From Desulfobacteraceae bacterium (GTDB lineage: Bacteria > Desulfobacterota > DSM-4660 > Desulfatiglandales > Desulfatiglandaceae): a stretch of DNA of 32,069 bases. Positions within the stretch are counted from its first letter, which is position 1; each line of letters starts with the position of its first letter. The stretch is taken from assembly GCA_020349865.1 (NCBI GenBank), contig CP070700.1, positions 3,907,849 to 3,939,917 on the forward strand. Reading direction: 5' to 3'. Position numbers and translations under genes: made by a program. Positions 18,322 through 25,894 of this stretch are shown here, one piece after another. The notes beneath the pieces were generated by a model. It was not told the origin of the DNA and did no database searches. It saw nothing but the letters and a program-made list of their open reading frames with translations.

Positions 18322-19221
18322 CTATCTTTCCAGCCCGTGGCCGGTCAACCTCTCCAGGGCCTCCAGGTACTTTGCCCTTGTTTTTTCTATGATCTCAGGA
18401 GGCAATTTGGGCGCCGGAGGTCGCTTTGGCCACTTGACTTCAAGAAGATAATCTCTCAGAAACTGCTTATCAAAACTTTTTTGAGGGCCTCCTGAACTAT
18501 ATGAATCCATGGGCCAGAATCTTGACGAATCTGGCGTAAGCACCTCATCGATCAGAATCAACCGATCATCCTTGATGCCAAACTCAAACTTGGTGTCTGC
18601 GACAATGATTCCTTTTTCCGCAGCAAGGTCTCTCCCGAACTTGTAGATCTTGAGACTGATCTGCCGGACATTCTCCGCTATTTCTTCTCCGAGAAGATCC
18701 ACAGCATTTTCAAAAGCGATATTTTCATCGTGCATGCCGTCTGACGCCTTTGTGGAAGGTGTGAATATGGGATCGGGCAGCTTTTGAGACTCTTCCAACC
18801 CTCCTGGAAGAGGAATGCCACAGACGCTTCCATTTAGAAGGTAGTCCTGCCAACCCGACCCAGATAGATATCCTCTGACGATACATTCAACAGGCAATGG
18901 GTTCGTTTTTTTGACCATCATACTGCGGCCCTTAAGCTCTTCGGTGTACCTTTGGCAATTTTCCGGGTAATCGGCAGGGTCGAAGCTTATCAGGTGGTTT
19001 TCCACAATGGATTCCAGTTCCTTGAACCAGAACAGAGAAATGCTCGTGAGGATTTTTCCCTTATCAGGAATTGGGTCCCCCATGACAACATCAAATGCTG
19101 ACATGCGGTCACTGGCCACAATCAGCAGTTTATCCTCAATCTCATAAACGTCTCTTACTTTTCCTCGCTTTAGAAGGGTGATATCTTTAAAGTTGCTTTC
19201 TTTTAAAACACCTGAGTTCAT
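18322..19221 (-). CDS. purC: Phosphoribosylaminoimidazole-succinocarboxamide synthase
   Basis: PurC (SAICAR synthase) joins aspartate to CAIR using ATP in purine synthesis. The 299-residue product has the ATP-binding start [29 protein letters not shown] and the [15 protein letters not shown] region. [17 protein letters not shown] matches the catalytic core, and [33 protein letters not shown] is the signature near the C terminus. This is the longer type of PurC, like that of yeast and many deltaproteobacteria. The start is ATG with GGAG about eight bases upstream. It lies 96 bases downstream of the transglycosylase gene. No other pur genes are present here. Confidence 0.97.
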   Translation of the reverse strand: MNSGVLKESNFKDITLLKRGKVRDVYEIEDKLLIVASDRMSAFDVVMGDPIPDKGKILTSISLFWFKELESIVENHLISFDPADYPENCQRYTEELKGRSMMVKKTNPLPVECIVRGYLSGSGWQDYLLNGSVCGIPLPGGLEESQKLPDPIFTPSTKASDGMHDENIAFENAVDLLGEEIAENVRQISLKIYKFGRDLAAEKGIIVADTKFEFGIKDDRLILIDEVLTPDSSRFWPMDSYSSGGPQKSFDKQFLRDYLLEVKWPKRPPAPKLPPEIIEKTRAKYLEALERLTGHGLER

Positions 19222-19279
19222 AGTTCATCTCCATAAAACTTGTTTTTAAGTATAGGATTATCGCAGACTTTTAGCTCAT

Positions 19280-19311
19280 TTTAGGCACTTTAGTACACTT
19301 TAGGCACTTTA
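19280..19311. repeat. Paired TTTAGGCACTTTA repeats upstream of purC
   Basis: TTTAGGCACTTTA occurs at 19280-19292 and again at 19299-19311, with a further related CTTTAG between them. A close relative lies at 3002-3021 between secD and secF. The copies sit in the gap between the transglycosylase stop and the purC start. Confidence 0.6.
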
Positions 19312-19317
19312 ATTTCA

Positions 19318-20799
19318 TCAACGGACCTTTTGGCCAACCTCTGTCATTTCTGAAACCGCTCTATCGTCCGGAAACGTCATATTCTCTAAGTCCTCTTGAC
19401 AACCTCCTTGGTAGATGTTGAGTTTGCGCAAGTAATTTCTGTAGTATTTGAGGACACGATTCCGAAAATTAACCGTCTCACTATACGGGGGGATACCTTT
19501 GTATTGTCTTATGCGATGTGGTCCTGAATTATACGAAGCCAGTGCCAGACTGATATCCCCTTTCTGCTGTTTCATCATGCTGGAAAAGTACTTGAAGCCG
19601 TGTTCGATGGCCTTTTTCGGGTCCAGTCGATCATCTGTCCCATTCTTCAATACTTCCTTTTTGTACCGGGCGTACAGATTAGTCCGCTTTTCCCTGTACC
19701 TTAAAGATTCCTGCATCAATTCCCTGGCACGCCTTGCAAGCCCCAGATTATATTCTTCCGTTATTTCCATCATGAGCTTCTGTGCCCGGTTCCTAAGTTT
19801 TCGCTCGCGACCCATAAAAGAACCGGCTTCATTAAAGTATGGCGGCTCAAAAACATTTCTCATCCCCAACCCGGCTGCAGTTCTTGGCATAATCTGAGTA
19901 AGACCGACGGCTCCCACATGTGAAACTGCATGCGGATTAAAATTGGATTCCTGTCTTATCAGGGCAAGAAACAGAAATAGGTCGACAGAATATCCTGACT
20001 TTTTGTTTTCCTCAAGTACTCGCTCCACAAGGGGGATGTAACGAGATTCGGCTCTGCCCAAGGCATGTTTCCACCTGGGATCTATATCCACTGCACTGGT
20101 ATTTTTTTGTCTATCGAGATCAAACAGGTTGCGGGCTTTCTCAGTTGCCTTTTCCTTAAATTCGTGGACAACGGCATTCACAAATTGCACGTTCTCAACC
20201 TTTAACGGCCCATTATTTTCATCGAGATCCTGGCATTTATTGTAGAAGAGACCTAAGGCGTCTCTCAGGTTACAAAAGGCCTGTCGGAAGCTTTCATGCA
20301 GCAGTTCTTCCAATAGCTTAGAGCAAATGGTTTCGTTCAACCTATCATCGATTTGTGGGGTTAATCGAGACTGGTAAGCCATCATACTTCTCTGAGCAGA
20401 TCGAAGAGTCATATTGTAATCAAGGCCCAAATCACGCACCCTTTTAACGTGCTCATCGGGGAATTTCTCCTTTTCCTTTGTTGTCATTGCTTCTTCGGCT
20501 TTTTCGAGTAGTTCATCCGCCTTCTCAAATAGGTCTCTTGCTTCAGCGTATTGTTGATCCATCAGCACCTTAAGGCCAAGAGAGCGTCCAATCTCAGGGC
20601 GGATTCTAAGAATTCCTTCCTCACCTCGATAAGAACCATCAGACAGACTTTTTTGCAGGCTCTCGAGGTTGTACGCAATGATACTTTCCTTGAGTAGCGA
20701 AAGACCAGCGCTGGCAGGGATAGGAAAAGATAGAACGAATGCCGTCAAAGAGATGACAGCCAAGATTGCGGATAATACAGAGATATAAGATGTCTTCAA
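19318..20799 (-). CDS. Exported lytic transglycosylase, SLT domain with internal insertion
   Basis: Lytic transglycosylases cleave peptidoglycan glycan strands, forming 1,6-anhydro-muramic ends. The 493-residue product has a signal peptide (about 1-31, ending PIPASAG), a helical N-terminal region of unknown fold, and a C-terminal SLT (lysozyme-like) domain. The catalytic glutamate is Glu284 in FLALIRQESNFNPHAVS. GAVGLTQIMPRTAAGLGM and later ALASYNSGPHRIRQYKGIP are typical. Between these two blocks is an insertion of about 80 charged residues (roughly 314-395) predicted to be helical, in place of a short loop. The start is TTG at 20799 with AAGGA upstream. It is the first gene of a leftward run that continues into purC. 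Confidence 0.9.
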   Translation of the reverse strand: MKTSYISVLSAILAVISLTAFVLSFPIPASAGLSLLKESIIAYNLESLQKSLSDGSYRGEEGILRIRPEIGRSLGLKVLMDQQYAEARDLFEKADELLEKAEEAMTTKEKEKFPDEHVKRVRDLGLDYNMTLRSAQRSMMAYQSRLTPQIDDRLNETICSKLLEELLHESFRQAFCNLRDALGLFYNKCQDLDENNGPLKVENVQFVNAVVHEFKEKATEKARNLFDLDRQKNTSAVDIDPRWKHALGRAESRYIPLVERVLEENKKSGYSVDLFLFLALIRQESNFNPHAVSHVGAVGLTQIMPRTAAGLGMRNVFEPPYFNEAGSFMGRERKLRNRAQKLMMEITEEYNLGLARRARELMQESLRYREKRTNLYARYKKEVLKNGTDDRLDPKKAIEHGFKYFSSMMKQQKGDISLALASYNSGPHRIRQYKGIPPYSETVNFRNRVLKYYRNYLRKLNIYQGGCQEDLENMTFPDDRAVSEMTEVGQKVR

Positions 20800-20958
20800 C
20801 TTTTTCCTTTCAAAGGGCAGGCCTTGAACATTTTTTCGTCTATCCTATATCAGAAGGAGCAAACAATTTGAAGACAAATTTCTATTGAAGCCAGGAAGAA
20901 TGCTTTCATATTTCAAGAAAATGAACGGAAGCGAGGTAAGTTCATAAACTGGCTGGGG

Positions 20959-20978
20959 TGAGCCGTCTGGCTCATTTT
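20959..20978 (+). terminator. Short GC-rich hairpin followed by four T
   Basis: TGAGCC (20959-20964) and GGCTCA (20969-20974) form a six-pair stem with a four-base loop, followed by TTTT on the plus strand. The shape fits an intrinsic terminator for rightward transcription. There is no rightward gene directly before it; it could block antisense transcription into the region upstream of the transglycosylase gene, or belong to a dispersed repeat. Confidence 0.4.
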
Positions 20979-21236
20979 GACCTGTCTAAATCAAACCCTT
21001 ACCTAATAATTCTATAGAACAGTCAATTAGTTAGTTGCCATCAAAGAACCCTTATACAGTTTACTGCTTTGTATTTACAGTATAAAATGCTATTTTTTGC
21101 GGCAAAGTCACCTGGATAAAATCGCGAAGCCATTTTATAACCTGATAATTCTATTGGCATTTTTATTGCTTGTATGTGTTTGCAGCCACCAAGACACAAA
21201 TACTGAGTTGCATTCAAACGGCTATTATTTGTAAAG

Positions 21237-21396
21237 GTCATTGCGAACGAATGTGAAGCAATCTCAATATGATAGATTGCTACGTTGCTTCGCTCCGACT
21301 CGGCCGAGCAATACGGCATTGAGTCGTTCGACTCGTTCGACCTTGAGGCTCTCGACAGGCTCACTGCCGAAAGCCTCGTCCCGTGCTGGCAACGAC
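21237..21396. repeat. Palindromic GTCATTGC-type repeat element with an inserted TCG-rich core
   Basis: The left end is GTCATTGCGAACGAATGTG and then AAGCAATCTC. The right end is GCAACGAC (21389-21396), the reverse complement of GTCATTGC with one change. Near the left arm is its partner GATTGCTACGTTGCTTCGCT. This resembles the widespread GTCATTGCGAGCGAAGC palindromic repeats of many bacteria. The middle (21299-21380) contains CTCGGCCGAGCA, CTCGACAGG and CTCACTGCCGAAAGCCTCGT, shared with the element upstream of tatA. It may be a non-autonomous mobile element remnant. Confidence 0.65.
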
Positions 21397-21559
21397 ATGA
21401 TTGCATCTGGTATAACACACAAAAGATAAATAGTGCCTATATAGAAATGGCTATTTTCCGCAATCTCTATGCTCGCCCCTTAGAATGTGTAAACTGTTCC
21501 ACCGGGGTGTCTCAAGCGTGGTGGGCGGTGAATATCAAAAGATATTCAGGAGGGGAAAA

Positions 21560-22294
21560 ATGCGATCTTCAATTGTTTCTAAAAAAATCATGATATTATT
21601 TACCGTATTTCTTGTAAGTAGCCTTCTCTTTCATGGCGATATACTGGCCTACGATTTTTCCGATTGGTATCATGGCGCCCCTGGTTATGAAGCCGCACTT
21701 AATGACGCAATGAATGAAGAAAAGCCATTAGTCCTATACTTCCACAGGGAGTCCTGCAAATGGTGCAAAAAGCTCAATAGTGAATATCTTGCCTCTTACG
21801 ATGTGGGTCAATTCCTGAGTGAAATTCCCAGAGTTGAATTTAGTTCTGCCAAAGAGGACCTTGAGAAAGCCCTCTATGATAAATATGGCGTGACCGGGGT
21901 TCCGGCATTCTTTGTACTTATACCCGCCCTGGATAGTAAGCCCGATAAAAGGATATCTCCCTTTTCAAAAAATAAGCATATGGCTACCCATGAGTTTATC
22001 AATGCTATCAAAAGAAGGATAACATACAAATATAATAACAAAGGACTTTCCTTATATAAGGAAAAGCAGTATGAAAAGGCTCTCAAATACTATGAAATGA
22101 CCCTGAATTTTGACCCGGAAAATGTTTATGCATATTATGCAGCAGGGATTGTGTATCATACCATCGGTTACGACCAGAAGGACCCAACCTTTATAGAAAA
22201 AGCCAAAGAAAACTATTCAAAAGCCCTTGAGATAGATCCGAATCACGAAGGAAGCAGAAAGGGTTTGGAGAATCTTCAGGAAAGTACGAATTAA
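21560..22294 (+). CDS. Exported thioredoxin-fold protein with TPR repeats
   Basis: The 244-residue product has a signal peptide (about 1-30), a thioredoxin-like domain at about 40-170, and at least two TPR motifs at about 175-240. The redox motif is Cys66-Lys-Trp-Cys69 in HRESCKWCKKL. The cis-proline loop is GVTGVPAFFVL. The TPR segment includes YKEKQYEKALKYYEMTLNFDPENVYAYY. It resembles periplasmic thioredoxin-like (DUF255/DsbD-gamma-type) proteins that reduce or isomerise disulfides. The start ATG at 21560 has AGGAGGGG just upstream and begins the signal peptide; upstream in-frame starts would extend into the repeat element and were rejected. Substrate unknown. The gene stands alone, with a gap of 408 bases on its right. 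Confidence 0.85.
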   Translation: MRSSIVSKKIMILFTVFLVSSLLFHGDILAYDFSDWYHGAPGYEAALNDAMNEEKPLVLYFHRESCKWCKKLNSEYLASYDVGQFLSEIPRVEFSSAKEDLEKALYDKYGVTGVPAFFVLIPALDSKPDKRISPFSKNKHMATHEFINAIKRRITYKYNNKGLSLYKEKQYEKALKYYEMTLNFDPENVYAYYAAGIVYHTIGYDQKDPTFIEKAKENYSKALEIDPNHEGSRKGLENLQESTN

Positions 22295-22702
22295 TTCGAA
22301 ATAGATCACCGCGCGATTCGTATAGATATGAGCCCCAGGCTTTAAACCACCCGTCTTATGGATTCTACTCCGGGCTTCCAGGACCAATTTTTAATTTGTA
22401 TTATCTCCCCTATCATTTCTTTGTAACAGCCACCCTGTTACAATTCTTTAAATATTAAACATGAGGGCTTCTATAAAGTGGATTTTTCTCGCCATGGGGG
22501 GATTGCGTCTCAACCTTAAAGTCAAAATAGAGTTGCCGGATATTCTATACCGGATTTGACCTCAGTGTCATGAATTTGATATCATCATTAGTGCGTTGTT
22601 TAATATTCGATAGAATTTTGCGTACAGGGAGTTACGACTTTCCCAGGAATCTTCAACAAAAAAAACGACAGAGAAATAGTTCATATTCAAGGAGGAAAAG
22701 AT
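22295..22702. other. Intergenic region with a perfect hairpin
   Basis: No gene seen in these 408 bases. A perfect inverted repeat lies at 22421-22443 and is listed separately. The remainder is AT-rich and should hold the promoter of the dehydrogenase gene, whose Shine-Dalgarno (AAGGAGG) lies at the right end. I could not identify a convincing promoter. Confidence 0.5.
22421..22443 (+). terminator. Nine-pair hairpin downstream of the thioredoxin-TPR gene
   Basis: TTGTAACAG (22421-22429) and CTGTTACAA (22435-22443) are perfect reverse complements around the loop CCACC. They are followed by TTCTTTAAAT. The T run is broken and the stem is AT-rich, so termination is possible but not certain. It lies 127 bases after the stop codon. 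An operator for the downstream gene is the alternative. Confidence 0.45.
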
Positions 22703-23593
22703 ATGACAGATCTCGGATTCATCGGACTGGGAATTATGGGAAAACCCATGGCAGGTCATTTGGTGGAGGCAGGCCACACGGTTCATGTCTTCAGCCGCAG
22801 TCCAGGGCCTGTGAGAGAGCTGGAGGCTGTAGGGGCAGTGGCATGCAATAGCGCCAAGGAGGTTTCAGAAAGATCAGATATAGTATTCATTATGGTTCCG
22901 GACACCCCGGATGTGGACACAGTTCTGTTTGGACCCAATGGTGTGGCCGAGGGGGCTAGAAGGGGTTCCGTTGTGGTGGATATGAGCTCCATATCTCCTA
23001 TTGCCACAAAGGAATTCGCTCAGAAGCTTGAGTCATTAGGAGTAGAGATGCTGGACGCACCGGTCTCAGGAGGGCAACTCGGTGCACAGAATGCCACTCT
23101 ATCAATTATGGTAGGAGGTAAGGCAGGGACATTTGAGAAAATAAAACCTTTTTTTAAACTCATGGGACAGAGTATCGTACATGTTGGTCCCAGCGGTGAC
23201 GGACAGACGTGCAAAGTGGCGAACCAAATTGTGGTGGCCCTGACCATAGAGGCGGTTGGTGAGGCATTGCTTTTGGCATCTAAGGCCGGCGCTGATCCAT
23301 CAAAGGTAAGAGATGCGCTTATGGGTGGATTTGCCGGGAGTCGAATCCTGGAATTCCACGGTGAAAGAATGCTTGGGCGTTCATTTGAGCCCGGCTTTAG
23401 AATCAGTCTTCATCAAAAAGATCTTAACCTTGCCCTTGAGGCCGCCAGGGAGCTCGGCGTAAGTCTTCCCAATACTGCGACAGCGCAGGAGCTGTTCAAT
23501 GCTGTTAAAGCACAAAAAGGCGGTGATCTTGATCATTCGGCCATGGTAATGGCCCTTGAAACGCTGGCAGATCACAAGATTGAAGGTGGCTGA
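22703..23593 (+). CDS. Beta-hydroxyacid dehydrogenase (3-hydroxyisobutyrate / tartronate semialdehyde reductase family)
   Basis: NAD(P)-dependent dehydrogenase of the 3-hydroxyisobutyrate family, which oxidises beta-hydroxyacids or reduces the matching semialdehydes. The 296-residue product has the nucleotide-binding motif GFIGLGIMGKPMAGHLVEAGH (5-25), the substrate motif DAPVSGGQLGAQNATLSIMVGG (118-139), and catalytic Lys171 in GDGQTCKVANQ. Arg in FSRSPG after strand 2 hints at NADPH, but this is weak evidence. Length and motifs are normal. The start ATG has AAGGAGG upstream. Only five bases separate it from the DUF1786 gene, so the two form a translationally close pair. Valine degradation genes are not nearby, so the true substrate is open. 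Confidence 0.92.
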   Translation: MTDLGFIGLGIMGKPMAGHLVEAGHTVHVFSRSPGPVRELEAVGAVACNSAKEVSERSDIVFIMVPDTPDVDTVLFGPNGVAEGARRGSVVVDMSSISPIATKEFAQKLESLGVEMLDAPVSGGQLGAQNATLSIMVGGKAGTFEKIKPFFKLMGQSIVHVGPSGDGQTCKVANQIVVALTIEAVGEALLLASKAGADPSKVRDALMGGFAGSRILEFHGERMLGRSFEPGFRISLHQKDLNLALEAARELGVSLPNTATAQELFNAVKAQKGGDLDHSAMVMALETLADHKIEGG

Positions 23594-23598
23594 TCAAA

Positions 23599-24675
23599 AT
23601 GGGCAAATTATTGATGCTGGATATTGGTGCGGGAACCATGGATGTCCTTTATTATGATGAAGAATCAGGGCTCCATTACAAGGCAGTTGCTAAATCACCT
23701 GTATTATATCTGGCCGAAAAGGCGCAAAGCCTTCAAGGGGATCTTTTGATCACCGGCTGTGAGATGGGCGGAGGCCCCATATCGCAAGTCTTGAAACATC
23801 GGGCGCAGGAGGCGGAAGTTATTATGTCCATTTCGTCAGCCGCCACGATCCATCACAGTCTCGGGAAGGTTCGTTCTTTGGGCATAAAGGTCATTGAAGA
23901 TACAGAAGCAGATAAGCTGCGTAGGAACAAAAGATATCGTCATTTGGCCATTGGCGATCTAGAGGCAGATCGGTTAAAGCACATTATAAAAGGATTCGGC
24001 GTACCCTTTGAATTCGATGTCGTAGGAATCTGTGCCCAGGATCATGGTGTGGCACCTGCGGATGTATCCCACTTAGATTATCGTCATAATACTTTTAAGA
24101 TAAGTCTGGATGAAAACCCTTTCCCCCATGCACTAATTTACGCAACGGATAGTGTTCCAAGTACTTTTAATCGTCTCAGGTCTATAGCAAAGAATGCCAG
24201 GGTGTTGCCTGCCGATGAAGTCTATGTCATGGATAGTGGCATGGCTGCTATACTCGGCGCATCCATGGATGTGCTGGTAAGGTCAAAGGAAAGGGTGCTG
24301 GTTTTGGATGTGGCGACCTCACATACCTTAGGGGCCTCATTAGAGGGAGAAGAGCTTTGTGGCTTCTTTGAATATCACACCCATGACATAACCCTCGAAA
24401 AATTGGAAACTTTATTGGTTGATTTGGCTGATGGAGAATTGAAACATAAACAGATATTGAAAGAAGGAGGGCATGGGGCTTATGTACGCAAGGCCATCGG
24501 GTATCGGAATGTAGAAATAATTGTAGCCGCTGGACCTAAGCGCAGCCTGGTAGAGAACTCCCGGTTGCCGATTGTATTGGGAGCACCCTTTGGGGACAAT
24601 ATGATGACTGGGACGGTTGGTCTTTTGGAAGCTATTCGGAGATTCAAGGGGCTCAAGCCAATTCGCTACCTGTGA
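23599..24675 (+). CDS. DUF1786 family protein, ASKHA-like
   Basis: A 358-residue protein that I match to DUF1786, a family sometimes annotated as a putative pyruvate formate-lyase activating enzyme. It lacks the CxxxCxxC motif of radical-SAM enzymes, so that name is not supported here. The N terminus LMLDIGAGTMDVLYYD (5-20) looks like the phosphate-1 loop of ASKHA ATPases. A second such block, RVLVLDVATSHTLGASLEG (231-249), looks like the phosphate-2 loop. VEIIVAAGPKRS near 310-325 could be the adenosine region. Conserved histidines occur in HHSLG, QDHGV and EYHTHD. It follows the dehydrogenase by five bases. Proposed role: a nucleotide-dependent activase or kinase for a partner enzyme; this is inference. 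Confidence 0.75.
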   Translation: MGKLLMLDIGAGTMDVLYYDEESGLHYKAVAKSPVLYLAEKAQSLQGDLLITGCEMGGGPISQVLKHRAQEAEVIMSISSAATIHHSLGKVRSLGIKVIEDTEADKLRRNKRYRHLAIGDLEADRLKHIIKGFGVPFEFDVVGICAQDHGVAPADVSHLDYRHNTFKISLDENPFPHALIYATDSVPSTFNRLRSIAKNARVLPADEVYVMDSGMAAILGASMDVLVRSKERVLVLDVATSHTLGASLEGEELCGFFEYHTHDITLEKLETLLVDLADGELKHKQILKEGGHGAYVRKAIGYRNVEIIVAAGPKRSLVENSRLPIVLGAPFGDNMMTGTVGLLEAIRRFKGLKPIRYL

Positions 24676-24697
24676 GTTTTTTCATAATGTAATGAAG

Positions 24698-25129
24698 CTA
24701 AACCAAGTTTTCCCTCGCCCGTGTTAAGAGTACCGGTTTCGGGCTGTGGCGGAGCACTCGTTCAGACACGCTTCCCAGGGCCCAACGGCCTACACCAGTG
24801 CGCCCATGGGTGCTCATGGCCACAAGATCTATATCCTCTTGTTCGGCATGATCGATGATCTCCACGGCATCATATCCGTACCTTACATGGACTGAGACCT
24901 TCAATCCTTCTTTTTTGAGTTGATCTGCAAGCTTTTCCAGGTATTCCTGGGCCTTTTGGGTGGCTTCTACCTGCCGGTCTGTTGGGTCGGCACCGGGGAA
25001 GGTATGAACCAAAGCCACGCGCAGGAGGCTGATTTCTGCACCGGTCAGCCGGGCAAGTTCTTTTACCTGGGGGAGTATTTCTTCTGCCAGGGATGAGCCA
25101 TCCAGTGGAACCAGAATATTTCGATACAT
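24698..25129 (-). CDS. Universal stress protein, UspA family
   Basis: A 143-residue single-domain Usp. It begins with YRNILVPLDGSSLAEEILP (the D-G-S start of the fold) and carries the ATP-binding signature STHGRTGVGRWALGSVSERVL, with the G-2x-G-9x-G-S spacing, then VLLTR. ATP binding is therefore likely. Usp proteins help survival under starvation and stress, but individual roles vary. The start ATG has AAGGAG about seven bases upstream. It is convergent with DUF1786, with only 22 bases between stops, and stands alone on its strand. Confidence 0.95.
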   Translation of the reverse strand: MYRNILVPLDGSSLAEEILPQVKELARLTGAEISLLRVALVHTFPGADPTDRQVEATQKAQEYLEKLADQLKKEGLKVSVHVRYGYDAVEIIDHAEQEDIDLVAMSTHGRTGVGRWALGSVSERVLRHSPKPVLLTRARENLV

Positions 25130-25520
25130 GACAACTCCTTATAAATGGGTAAACGGAGAAAATATCGTGTGACCAACTTCGCTCTCATAGTAATGAATTT
25201 TACAAAAGGGATCAACAGGATAAAGCCAATTACCCTGTCATTCCTGTTTATCCTGTCTAAAGATATTGGAACTGTTGCATTTTTTTTCAAGGCATCAAGT
25301 CAAAAAAAGGCGGACGAAAAAGAGTCACTTGGTGGTGATTCTTTTTCAATATAGTGGTAGAAGATTACACAGCAAGTTGGCAACAAATTACAGACTTTCC
25401 TCATAACCCTTTCCGGAAGGCTTCTTTGCTAATAAAACCAAGATCCTGGTTGTAGCATAACTATTTGATAATTCACCATTAATAAGATCTCTTCTATATT
25501 TACCTCAATCCCTTTCCATC

Positions 25521-25536
25521 TGGCATATCACTTGCT
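25521..25536 (+). promoter_or_regulatory. Sigma-54 (RpoN) type promoter for the PEP-CTERM gene
   Basis: TGGCATATCACTTGCT fits the -24/-12 consensus TGGCAC-N5-TTGCW with one mismatch. GG at 25522-25523 and GC at 25534-25535 have the required ten bases between them. Transcription should start near 25547, leaving an 80-base leader before the PEP-CTERM start codon. Sigma-54 control is known for some PEP-CTERM genes, with PrsK/PrsR as the associated two-component system. The activator gene is not in this window. Confidence 0.65.
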
Positions 25537-25559
25537 CATAAGGTCGATCAAATTTCAAC

Positions 25560-25572
25560 GTCAAATTTTGAC
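25560..25572. promoter_or_regulatory. GTCAAATTTTGAC palindrome in the leader
   Basis: Six-base arms GTCAAA and TTTGAC flank a central T, just downstream of the predicted sigma-54 start site. A related half, TCAAATTTCAACG, lies directly before it. The position suggests an operator or an RNA leader structure for the PEP-CTERM gene. No binding protein can be named. Confidence 0.35.
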
Positions 25573-25626
25573 AGTTGATCTTAAGACGGTTCAAGCAGTC
25601 CGATACAGAGAGAAAAGGAACCAATA

Positions 25627-25821
25627 TTGATAAAAAAATCTATTATAATACTCCTTTTTGTGATTTGTGTCTTTTTCTTAATTGGTGGAAATGCCATTGC
25701 CGGTCTCATAGACATAGAAGAGGTCATAATGACTTTTCCTGAACCGGCCGCCATGATTTTGATTGGGTCCGGTCTTGTAGGCATTTCTGCTATTGGAAGG
25801 AAGAAGCTCATCAGAAAATAG
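25627..25821 (+). CDS. Minimal PEP-CTERM sorting-signal protein
   Basis: A 64-residue protein made almost only of two targeting signals. Residues 1-25 form a signal peptide with a likely cleavage after Ala-Ile-Ala. Residues 37-64 form a PEP-CTERM signal: FPEP, a hydrophobic helix (AAMILIGSGLVGISAIG), and the basic tail RKKLIRK. Exosortase normally recognises such tails in proteins destined for the cell surface or extracellular polymer. Only about 12 residues (GLIDIEEVIMTF) lie between the two signals, far less than in usual PEP-CTERM proteins. The start is TTG at 25627 with AAGGAA six bases upstream. The gene sits behind a sigma-54-type promoter. No exosortase gene is in the window. Confidence 0.8.
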   Translation: MIKKSIIILLFVICVFFLIGGNAIAGLIDIEEVIMTFPEPAAMILIGSGLVGISAIGRKKLIRK

Positions 25822-25894
25822 ACATTCATTTGGAATTTTGCCCCTTTTGATTACAAACCGGAAGTCAGTTTTGATATCAGCCCTTCAACACTGT

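Larger units (their letters stand above)
20800..21559. other. Repeat-containing intergenic region between divergent genes
   Basis: A 760-base gap with no convincing gene. The part next to the transglycosylase gene is AT-rich and should hold its promoter. A good hairpin lies at 20959-20978 and a composite repeat element at 21237-21396. Several reading frames cross this region, but they have no Shine-Dalgarno and no recognisable protein sequence. The right end provides the Shine-Dalgarno of the thioredoxin-TPR gene (AGGAGGGG, 21549-21556). Confidence 0.6.
25130..25626. other. Intergenic region upstream of the PEP-CTERM gene
   Basis: No gene seen in these 497 bases. The left part serves as the upstream region of the universal stress gene. 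ACAGGATAAA (25215-25224) and TTTATCCTGT (25247-25256) form a perfect ten-base inverted pair with a 22-base loop. The loop also contains CCTGTCATTCCTGT, so several alternative pairings exist. The right part holds the sigma-54-type promoter and the palindrome listed separately. Confidence 0.55.

Noticed and set aside
20800..21559. tRNA, small RNA or CRISPR in the largest gaps
   Set aside because: I looked for cloverleaf arms, the GTTCGA T-loop word in context, and regularly spaced direct repeats with unique spacers. None was convincing in this or the other gaps.
21285..21593. Reading frame running through the palindromic repeat element upstream of the thioredoxin-TPR gene
   Set aside because: The frame is made of repeat sequence, has no Shine-Dalgarno and no recognisable protein features, and overlaps the true signal-peptide start at 21560.
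23599..24675. Annotation of DUF1786 as a pyruvate formate-lyase activating enzyme
   Set aside because: No CxxxCxxC radical-SAM motif is present. The visible motifs fit an ASKHA-type nucleotide fold better.
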